A stretch of DNA of 5,036 bases, from assembly GCA_001701065.1 (NCBI GenBank), contig DAAL01000265.1:1-5036 (forward strand), written 5' to 3'. Below, in pieces: positions 1-5,036 of this stretch (within the stretch, counting starts at the first letter, position 1; the number at the start of each line of letters is the position of its first letter). Source of the DNA: Bacteroidales bacterium GP4 (GTDB lineage Bacteria; Bacteroidota; Bacteroidia; Bacteroidales; Muribaculaceae). Under the pieces are notes generated by a model that was not told the origin of the DNA, did not search any database, and saw nothing but the letters and a program-made list of their open reading frames with translations. The translations under genes were made by a program, and so were the position numbers.

Positions 1-1756
1 TGGCAAGCCCTGATGATGTGATAAGGATGGAACGCCGCTCAGCCGACGTCGCTGATGACTGACGGCTGCGGCACACGTCGCACTTTCCGCACGGCTTAAC
101 CGGCTTCTCCCCGAAATAGCGCAACATAGAATTCACCCGGCACTCCTCGTCATTGAAAGCGAAACGCTTCACGGCTTCAATGCGCATCTTCAACCGCTCC
201 TTCTGATCCTCGTACACCGCTTTGGGCATATCGATATACTTCGGAAGCTCACGGGATGTGGTATATAATATATAAGGTGTACTCTTGCGCGGAATGTACT
301 GAATCACATGCATCCGTGACAACATGAGCAAGGTTTCGTACACTTTTTGCTCCGACACGAAACAACGGCGCGCCACAAGCGGCTCATTGACATAAACAAA
401 GTCGGCAAACAATCCGGTGTAACTTCGCAGGAGCATATTGAATATCTCCTCCTGAATCGGTTCTATCCTCAGGTCATAAAGCTCATCCTTACGCGCAACC
501 ACCATCACCCTCGACTGCATCGTCACCTCCTCCATGAACTCAAAATACCCTGCCTGGGTGAGCAGCTTCATCGCGCTTCTTGCCGGGAGCACCGGAATGC
601 TGTAAGTTTTGGTGAACAACGCGAAATTAAACTCAAACAACCTGTTATAGCCCTCCCCCACCGGCAGATTCACGAAATTGCCGGCAAGCTCGTACACTCT
701 TTTTATGAAATCCTTGTCAGGGAAAGAGTCGGAGATGTAGCGTGTGAGCTTCCCCTTGTCGTAGGGAGCCACAATAAGCACGGCAAAGGCAGGCTTGCCG
801 TCACGTCCGGCGCGTCCGGCTTCCTGATAGTATTCTTCAAGCGAAGTGGGGATGTCCACATGCACCACCACCCTTACATCGGGCTTGTCGATTCCCATCC
901 CGAATGCATTTGTAGCTACCATGACACGTGTTTCATCGTCCTTCCACATTCCTTGTTTCTGATTTTTGTCCTCAATGTCAAGTCCGGCGTGGTAATAGTC
1001 GGCTGAAATGCCGTTTTCACATAGAAATTGCGCTATCTCGCGTGTTTTTCGCCGCGACCTCACATACACAATGGCACTCCCCGAAGTATTGGCGAGTATT
1101 TTCAAGAGCTGACGCTCTTTGTCGTAATCATTCCGGACTATATAAGAAAGATTGTCACGTGAAAAACTCCGTGCAAATACCTGCCGCTTCTTGAACCGCA
1201 GCTTCACCATTATGTCCTCAACAACATCGGGTGTAGCCGAGGCGGTCAAAGCAAGAACAGGAGCCTCCGGGAACAAGTCCCTAAGTTCACCTATCTTAAG
1301 ATAGGACGGACGGAAATCGTAGCCCCATTGGGAAATACAATGCGCTTCATCCACCACTATCATCGACACATGGAATGTGCGCAGTTCAGCGATAAAATTA
1401 GGCGACTGCAATTTTTCGGGAGAGATATAAAGAAGCTTGACCTTGCCGAGACGGCAGCGGTCAAGCCCTAATTTATGTTCGCTTCGTGTGAGTCCGGAAT
1501 GCAGATGGGTAGCTTTTATTCCGTTGGCACGCAGATTGTCCACCTGGTCTTTCATCAGCGAGATAAGCGGAGTCACCACTATGGTGAGTCCGTCAAACGC
1601 CAATGCCGGCACCTGGAAAGTTATGGACTTTCCGCCGCCCGTGGGCAACAATCCGAGAGTGTCGTTGCCGTCAAGCACCGAATTGATGATATCCTCCTGC
1701 AGCGGACGGAAACTATCATACCCCCAATACTTCTTGAGAAGAGAGTGGATGTTCAC
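1..1756 (-). CDS. recQ: ATP-dependent DNA helicase RecQ, C-terminus cut by the window edge
   Basis: RecQ is a superfamily 2 helicase that unwinds DNA 3' to 5' in recombinational repair and at stalled forks. I translated 585 uninterrupted residues. Motif 0 is near residues 10-20 (Gln20), Walker A is GLLPTGGGKS (35-44), motif II is DEAH (136-139) followed by the RecQ aromatic loop (140-152), motif III is TASAT (171-175), motif V is near 278-295 and motif VI is QEAGRAGRDG (311-320). A four-cysteine zinc cluster (Cys539, 556, 559, 562) keeps the RecQ spacing C-x16-C-x2-C-x2-C. It lies about 220 residues after motif VI, whereas in E. coli RecQ the gap is about 50. The region between looks rich in winged-helix-like sequence. 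The start is GTG at 1756-1754: an in-frame TGA lies five codons upstream and the first ATG is only at about residue 68, beyond Walker A. It begins 5 bases after the recJ stop, so it is probably co-transcribed. The end is unseen, so an HRDC domain cannot be judged. Confidence 0.95.
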   Translation of the reverse strand, partial: MNIHSLLKKYWGYDSFRPLQEDIINSVLDGNDTLGLLPTGGGKSITFQVPALAFDGLTIVVTPLISLMKDQVDNLRANGIKATHLHSGLTRSEHKLGLDRCRLGKVKLLYISPEKLQSPNFIAELRTFHVSMIVVDEAHCISQWGYDFRPSYLKIGELRDLFPEAPVLALTASATPDVVEDIMVKLRFKKRQVFARSFSRDNLSYIVRNDYDKERQLLKILANTSGSAIVYVRSRRKTREIAQFLCENGISADYYHAGLDIEDKNQKQGMWKDDETRVMVATNAFGMGIDKPDVRVVVHVDIPTSLEEYYQEAGRAGRDGKPAFAVLIVAPYDKGKLTRYISDSFPDKDFIKRVYELAGNFVNLPVGEGYNRLFEFNFALFTKTYSIPVLPARSAMKLLTQAGYFEFMEEVTMQSRVMVVARKDELYDLRIEPIQEEIFNMLLRSYTGLFADFVYVNEPLVARRCFVSEQKVYETLLMLSRMHVIQYIPRKSTPYILYTTSRELPKYIDMPKAVYEDQKERLKMRIEAVKRFAFNDEECRVNSMLRYFGEKPVKPCGKCDVCRSRQSSATSAERRSILITSSGLA

Positions 1757-1761
1757 ACCTT

Positions 1762-3492
1762 TTAGTTTTCAGGAATATGAATATCCTTGACCTGAAGCTG
1801 AATTACCGGCGAAGTGCTGTGATGCTTGTTCTCCTCGATGGTGTAGCAGATGTCAAACGGTTTGTGGGCATGGATATAATCGTAGTATTTACCCATGTTG
1901 AACGCAATGCCGTTAAACACCTTGCCGCTCGTGTTGTCGACAAGCTCCAGCTTCACATGCTCAAGATGCTTTCCCACAAGCTTGCTTGTTCCGTAGTCCA
2001 AAACGCCACGGGTGCAGAACACAGGTTTCTGATTGCCGGGACCGAACGGATTGAACCGACGCAACAGATTCAGAAAATCAGGCGAAATCTCAGCAAAAGT
2101 CAGATAAGCGTCAATGTCAAGCTGGGGAGTAAGCTGCGACGGAAGTATATTTGCCGCCACATACTCTTCAAAACGGCGAGTGAATTCGGCAATATTCTCC
2201 TCTTTAAGCGACAGCCCCACTGCATAAGTGTGACCGCCGAAGTTTTCAAGTAGGTCACGCGACGCATCTATGGCACTGTAAACGTCGAACCCCTGCACTG
2301 AGCGGGATGAACCGGTAGCCATACCGTTGGAAAGTGTCAGCACTACCGAGGGCTTATAGTAAAGCTCGGTAAGGCGTGAAGCCACAATCCCTATTATGCC
2401 CTTGTGCCAGTCCTTGTTGTAAATCACAATGGACTTCTTGTCGCTCAACAAGTCGCCTTGTCCTTCAAGAATAGCATTCGCTTCCTCGGTAATCCTCTTG
2501 TCAAGCTCCTTACGGTCCTTGTTGTACTGGTCAATATTTTTTGCTTTCTGATATGCCTCGGCAAAGTCACGCGACACGAGAAGCTCCACAGCCTCGCGTC
2601 CGCTCTGCATTCGTCCCGACGCATTGATGCGCGGTCCTATCTTGAAGATCACATCGCTTATCGTAATCTCCTTATTGCTAAGCTGGCATATCTTGATAAT
2701 GGCGCGAAGCCCCACATTAGGGTTGGAGTTAAGGCGTTTTATGCCCCAATAAGCCATGATGCGGTTTTCTCCCACTATAGGCACAATGTCGGCGGCTATG
2801 CTCACTGCCACAAGATCAAGCATGTTGTCAAGCTCGTTGCTTTTGATGCCGTTGCTCATGGCAAAAGCCTGCATGAGCTTGAATCCAACGCCGCACCCTG
2901 AAAGATGGCTGCAAGGATAAGTGCTTCCCTCCAGCTTGGGATTAAGTATCGCCACCGCCGGAGGCAGTTCCTCGTCGGCTACGTGATGGTCACAGATAAT
3001 AAAGTCAATGCCTCGCTCCTTGGCATACTTTATCTCTTCGATTGCCTTTATCCCGCAATCAAGAATAATGATGAGTTTCACACCTGCTTCAGCAGCTTCG
3101 TCTATAACACGGAACGAAACGCCATACCCTTCGTCGTAACGAGTAGGGATATAATAATCAATGTTGGAGTAGAAATTCTGCAAGTATTTATACACCAATG
3201 CCACGGCAGTAGTGCCGTCGACATCGTAGTCGCCATACACCAGAATCTTCTCCTTTGACCCCATGGCTTTGTTAAGCCTGTTCACAGCTTTATCCATATC
3301 GGGCATAAGGAACGGATCGTGAAGATTTTTCAGCGAAGGATGGAAGAAACGCTCAGCCTCTTCCACTGAAGTAATCCCACGTTGCACCAGTAGCTCGCTA
3401 ATCGGTGGACATTTGGAATAGCGTTCCGCCAATTCCATCTCCAATTTTTGTTGTTCTGTAGTCAGGGGTAAGTAATTCCATTTACTTATCAT
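1762..3492 (-). CDS. recJ: Single-stranded-DNA-specific exonuclease RecJ
   Basis: RecJ degrades single-stranded DNA 5' to 3' in RecF-pathway recombination, mismatch repair and base excision repair. The 576 residues match the usual bacterial length (E. coli 577). The DHH phosphoesterase core shows motif I GDYDVDGTT (87-95, Asp88, Asp90, Asp92), motif II LDCG with Asp145, the DHH motif at 168-170, and a further conserved Asp near 226 in LDLVAVSIAAD. GPRINASGRM (286-295) follows. The DHHA1 part contains DWHKGIIGIVASRL (361-374), GSSRS (394-398) and GGHTYAVG (419-426); this last is usually GGHxxAAG, a mild variant. NPFGPGN (481-487) leads into the C-terminal OB-fold region. All metal-binding residues appear present, so the enzyme should be active. 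The ATG at 3492 is fixed because an in-frame TAA immediately precedes it. No Shine-Dalgarno sequence is visible; the leader just upstream is A-rich, as is common in Bacteroidota. recQ follows after 5 bases. Confidence 0.97.
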   Translation of the reverse strand: MISKWNYLPLTTEQQKLEMELAERYSKCPPISELLVQRGITSVEEAERFFHPSLKNLHDPFLMPDMDKAVNRLNKAMGSKEKILVYGDYDVDGTTAVALVYKYLQNFYSNIDYYIPTRYDEGYGVSFRVIDEAAEAGVKLIIILDCGIKAIEEIKYAKERGIDFIICDHHVADEELPPAVAILNPKLEGSTYPCSHLSGCGVGFKLMQAFAMSNGIKSNELDNMLDLVAVSIAADIVPIVGENRIMAYWGIKRLNSNPNVGLRAIIKICQLSNKEITISDVIFKIGPRINASGRMQSGREAVELLVSRDFAEAYQKAKNIDQYNKDRKELDKRITEEANAILEGQGDLLSDKKSIVIYNKDWHKGIIGIVASRLTELYYKPSVVLTLSNGMATGSSRSVQGFDVYSAIDASRDLLENFGGHTYAVGLSLKEENIAEFTRRFEEYVAANILPSQLTPQLDIDAYLTFAEISPDFLNLLRRFNPFGPGNQKPVFCTRGVLDYGTSKLVGKHLEHVKLELVDNTSGKVFNGIAFNMGKYYDYIHAHKPFDICYTIEENKHHSTSPVIQLQVKDIHIPEN

Positions 3493-3590
3493 TTATGTTG
3501 TTTATTTATTTTTGCAGGGCAAGACTCATGTCGCCACATGAGCTGAAGGAGAAAGGATACAATGTGTATATACAAAGGTCGTTCATGCAT
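3489..3590 (-). other. Possible 33-codon leader ORF overlapping the recJ start
   Basis: An ATG at 3590-3588 opens a 33-residue frame, beginning MHERPLYIHIVSFLL. It ends at a TGA (3491-3489) that shares ATGA with the recJ ATG. Such an overlap is the classic geometry for translational coupling. No ribosome binding site is visible before it, and I recognise no homologue. An ORF of this length often arises by chance, so I regard it as a candidate only. Confidence 0.15.
3525..3542 (-). promoter_or_regulatory. Perfect inverted repeat in the recJ leader
   Basis: The arms CTCATGT and ACATGAG form a perfect 7-bp stem around a 4-base loop (GGCG on the minus strand). It ends 32 bases upstream of the recJ ATG. 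It could be an RNA hairpin in the 5' untranslated region that affects translation, or a small DNA operator. No T-tract follows directly, so it is not a typical intrinsic terminator. The structure is seen directly; its function is unknown. Confidence 0.4.
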
Positions 3591-3672
3591 CAGGAGGAGA
3601 GTATGCAAAACCTTCAACGGAGGGTATTTTCAATATTCTCGCATTAAAAAACACCCTATTTGTCACAATATG

Positions 3673-3680
3673 CAAATATA
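3673..3680 (-). promoter_or_regulatory. Candidate Bacteroidota -7 promoter box for recJ-recQ
   Basis: On the minus strand the sequence TATATTTG matches the Bacteroides -7 consensus TAnnTTTG exactly. It lies about 180 bases upstream of recJ and in the right orientation. I do not see a TTG or TTTG element at the expected -33 distance; that position falls inside an inverted repeat reading GCCGTTTATT. An 8-base match in AT-rich DNA can be chance, so this is a weak call. Confidence 0.35.
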
Positions 3681-3705
3681 GCCATTTATTTTGAATAAAC
3701 GGCTA
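3679..3705 (-). repeat. 27-bp inverted repeat upstream of recJ
   Basis: Two 12-base arms, TAGCCGTTTATT and AATAAATGGCTA on the minus strand, flank a 3-base loop (CAA). They pair over the full 12 positions with one G-T wobble; on the plus strand that pair is an A-C mismatch, so the RNA hairpin is better formed in minus-strand transcripts. The repeat overlaps the start of the TATATTTG box and fills the space where the spacer and -33 element would be. It could be an operator for recJ-recQ, or a 3' hairpin ending the mscS transcript, although no uninterrupted U-run follows. Confidence 0.5.
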
Positions 3706-3759
3706 TACTTATAATGCTTTTATACATTATTAAACTTTTATTATCTTAGAAACTGTTTA

Positions 3760-3777
3760 CTCCGCCGCTCGGCGAAG
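3760..3777 (-). terminator. Possible weak terminator hairpin after mscS
   Basis: Four bases after the mscS stop codon, the minus strand reads CTTCGCC-GAGC-GGCGGAG, a 7-bp GC-rich stem with one U-G pair and a 4-base loop. An outer AAACT/AGTTT pairing could extend it. The bases after it (TAAACAGTTTC) are not a U-tract, so it fits an intrinsic terminator poorly. It may instead stabilise the 3' end of the message. Confidence 0.3.
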
Positions 3778-3781
3778 AAGT

Positions 3782-4675
3782 TTACTGCTTCAGATGCACG
3801 TCGAGTTGAGGAAACGGGAAGGAGAATCCCATGCCGGTCAACCGGGAATAAAACACCTCGTTCATGTTGAAATACACATCCCAGTAGGCACCGCTTTTCA
3901 CCCATGCCCTAACTTTGAAGTCAATGCTGCTTGCGCCCAGCGTGTCAAGCCCCACAAATGGGTTCTTAAGCGGCGGCAGCACTATGTCCTTATGTTCGCG
4001 GCGGTATTCTTCTATCTCTTTTTCGGCATCCAGCACCACAGGGGCATTATTTGTAAGAAGTTCAAGGATGGCATCCTTGGCTTTAGCCACATCAGTCCCG
4101 TAACTCAACGATATGGTCCATTCCACCCTGCGGTAAGACTCCTTGGACGAATTATTGATAGTCCCGGTGGAAAGTGACCCGTTGGGAATTATAATCTGCT
4201 TATTGTCAGGCGTGACAATGACCGTATTAAAGAGTTGGATAGCCTTTACAGTACCGGAATAGCCCTGGGCTTCTATAAAATCGCCTATGCGGTACGGCTT
4301 AAGCAAAAGAATGAGCACACCGCCCGCAAAGTTCTGCAAAGTGCCGCTCAATGCGAGACCCACAGCCACACCCGCCGATGCAAACAGGGCAAGGAATGAA
4401 CTTGTCTCAATGCCAAGTATGCCCACTACGATTATAATCAGCACAAAGTACAACACGATGTCGATCATGTTGAGGATGAAAACCGACAACGAAAGGTCAA
4501 GCTGCCGACGGACAAAAATCGCACCGACCACCTTATGTATTTTCCTGATTATAAACCGTCCCACGCAAAACACGAGAACCGCAACAGCAAGATGGATGGT
4601 AATTTCGACAATACCACCCACCAACTTATTCAAAAAATCGCCAAAAGTAAGGTTCTGCAACTCTTCTAAACTCAC
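3782..4675 (-). CDS. mscS: MscS-type small-conductance mechanosensitive channel
   Basis: This is a 297-residue inner-membrane channel, close to E. coli MscS (286), which opens under membrane tension to release solutes during hypo-osmotic shock. Three membrane segments are visible, at about 21-43, 66-88 and 93-126. The pore helix holds the Gly/Ala-packed stretch AGVAVGLALSG (101-111). By alignment from memory, the E. coli gate residues Leu105 and Leu109 correspond to Val103 and Leu107, and the kink Gly113 to Gly111. The beta domain follows (KPYRIGDFI at 126-134, IIIPNG at 161-166), and the C-terminal domain carries GASSIDF (248-254) and FPFPQLDV (286-293). A charged stretch at about 216-232 looks like an insertion relative to E. 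coli. The GTG start at 4675-4673 is forced by an in-frame TGA two codons upstream, and it overlaps the stop of the preceding gene by 4 bases (GTGA). This suggests translational coupling with the upstream peptidase gene. Several MscS paralogues are common per genome, so the symbol denotes family. Confidence 0.93.
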   Translation of the reverse strand: MSLEELQNLTFGDFLNKLVGGIVEITIHLAVAVLVFCVGRFIIRKIHKVVGAIFVRRQLDLSLSVFILNMIDIVLYFVLIIIVVGILGIETSSFLALFASAGVAVGLALSGTLQNFAGGVLILLLKPYRIGDFIEAQGYSGTVKAIQLFNTVIVTPDNKQIIIPNGSLSTGTINNSSKESYRRVEWTISLSYGTDVAKAKDAILELLTNNAPVVLDAEKEIEEYRREHKDIVLPPLKNPFVGLDTLGASSIDFKVRAWVKSGAYWDVYFNMNEVFYSRLTGMGFSFPFPQLDVHLKQ

Positions 4676-5036
4676 TTCTCAAATGCTTTAGATACAACAT
4701 CCTTCCACCACTCAAGCTCTTTGTATTTATACCGAGAGCCCTTGTTGTCATTCTCTCCTGTCAGGACGTAACACGACAAACCGTTTGTTCCGTCCAACTG
4801 AACGACCGAATCATCGATCTTACCATCCCACCACATGTAGGGTGTATGGTCAGTATAGACAACAAATTCATGGAATACTTGGTTGAATGTATTCACAGCA
4901 TTCTTGTCAGCCGACAATGAATTTATGTATTGCTTTAAGTCGAAGAAACGATTGGGATACAAGTCAGCACCGCTATATGAAGAAATCCCGCTTATGTCAA
5001 CCGAAGCGGATGGATTAGCTTCAAACACACCGGCAG
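4672..5036 (-). CDS. Probable clostripain-family (C11) cysteine peptidase, C-terminal part only
   Basis: Only the last 120 residues are visible; the frame stays open through the right window edge, so the GTG at 5028 is probably internal and not a start. The segment contains FFDLKQYINSL, then FHEFVVYTDHTPYMWWDG, then NGLSCYVLTG and finally YKELEWWKDVV shortly before the stop. This order resembles the C-terminal part of Bacteroidales clostripain-like proteins, in which a GLS(C/T)Y element is followed by an aromatic-rich LEWY-type ending. Family members are usually exported, often as lipoproteins, and cleave after arginine or lysine. The catalytic His-Cys region and any signal peptide would lie outside the window, so activity and location cannot be read here. 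Its TGA stop overlaps the GTG of mscS, implying co-expression. The assignment rests on recalled motif resemblance; it could be another secreted Bacteroidota protein. Confidence 0.6.
   Translation of the reverse strand, partial: AGVFEANPSASVDISGISSYSGADLYPNRFFDLKQYINSLSADKNAVNTFNQVFHEFVVYTDHTPYMWWDGKIDDSVVQLDGTNGLSCYVLTGENDNKGSRYKYKELEWWKDVVSKAFEK

Larger units (their letters stand above)
3493..3781. other. Intergenic region between mscS and recJ
   Basis: These 289 bases separate the mscS stop from the recJ start and contain no convincing gene. On the minus strand, reading toward recJ, I see in order: a GC-rich hairpin just after mscS; an AT-rich stretch; a 27-bp inverted repeat; a TATATTTG promoter-like box; a 10-bp perfect palindrome TGTATATACA (3565-3574); and a perfect 7-bp stem hairpin close to recJ. 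If the promoter-like box is real, the recJ leader would be roughly 170 bases, long for a housekeeping repair gene. The base composition is much more AT-rich than the flanking genes, as expected for regulatory DNA. Confidence 0.8.

Noticed and set aside
255..275. AT-rich near-palindrome resembling a promoter box
   Set aside because: It lies within the recQ coding sequence, encoding Tyr/Ile/Leu-rich residues, and no gene start follows it on either strand.
804..826. Short tandem direct repeat (CGTCCGGCG-type units)
   Set aside because: It is explained by the codons for the repeated Ala-Gly-Arg of RecQ motif VI (AGRAGRDG).
347..1790. Plus-strand open frames of 88-219 codons opposite recQ
   Set aside because: They lie antisense to an intact, motif-rich RecQ frame and their translations show no recognisable domains. 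They are shadows produced by the codon use of the real gene.
1777..3258. Plus-strand open frames of 117-165 codons opposite recJ
   Set aside because: Same reasoning: recJ is complete with all catalytic motifs on the minus strand, and the antisense products look like nothing known.
3495..3647. Plus-strand 50-codon ORF in the mscS-recJ intergenic region
   Set aside because: It has no ribosome binding site, no promoter that I can see on that strand and no recognisable product, and it overlaps the presumed recJ leader. Length alone is compatible with chance.
3794..4691. Plus-strand open frames opposite mscS
   Set aside because: They mirror a full-length MscS channel gene and have no independent support.
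1..5036. A novel defence or mobile system
   Set aside because: RecJ and RecQ have full housekeeping motifs. No transposase, integrase, toxin-antitoxin pair, CRISPR repeat or reverse transcriptase is visible, so a new system would be over-reading this region.

Overview
The window looks like ordinary chromosomal DNA from the Bacteroidota, most likely order Bacteroidales. The evidence is threefold. RecQ has a layout that I recall from that phylum, with its zinc-cysteine cluster far downstream of the helicase core. A C11 (clostripain-like) peptidase tail of the Bacteroidales type is present. Ribosome binding sites are weak or absent, and two of the three visible starts are GTG. This placement is inferred from protein features and memory, not from a database search.

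All four genes lie on the minus strand, so they read from right to left. In reading order: (1) the C-terminal end of a probable clostripain-family (C11) peptidase, cut by the right window edge at 5036; (2) a complete MscS-type mechanosensitive channel, whose GTG start overlaps the peptidase stop by 4 bases; (3) a 289-base intergenic stretch (3493-3781) holding several inverted repeats and a candidate promoter; (4) a complete recJ; (5) recQ, starting 5 bases after the recJ stop and cut by the left window edge after 585 visible residues. The plus strand has no convincing gene.

There are two apparent transcription units. The first is peptidase-mscS, which looks translationally coupled. The second is recJ-recQ, a 5'-3' single-strand exonuclease followed by a 3'-5' DNA helicase. 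In the RecF recombination-repair pathway these two activities work together: RecQ unwinds and RecJ degrades the 5' strand to leave a 3' tail for RecA. The close spacing suggests co-expression.

I found no mobile element, CRISPR array, tRNA, rRNA or clear defence system. The points most worth a second look are the displaced zinc cluster in RecQ and the layered structure of the recJ leader: a long inverted repeat beside a promoter-like box, a perfect 7-bp hairpin, and a 33-codon ORF that overlaps the recJ start.
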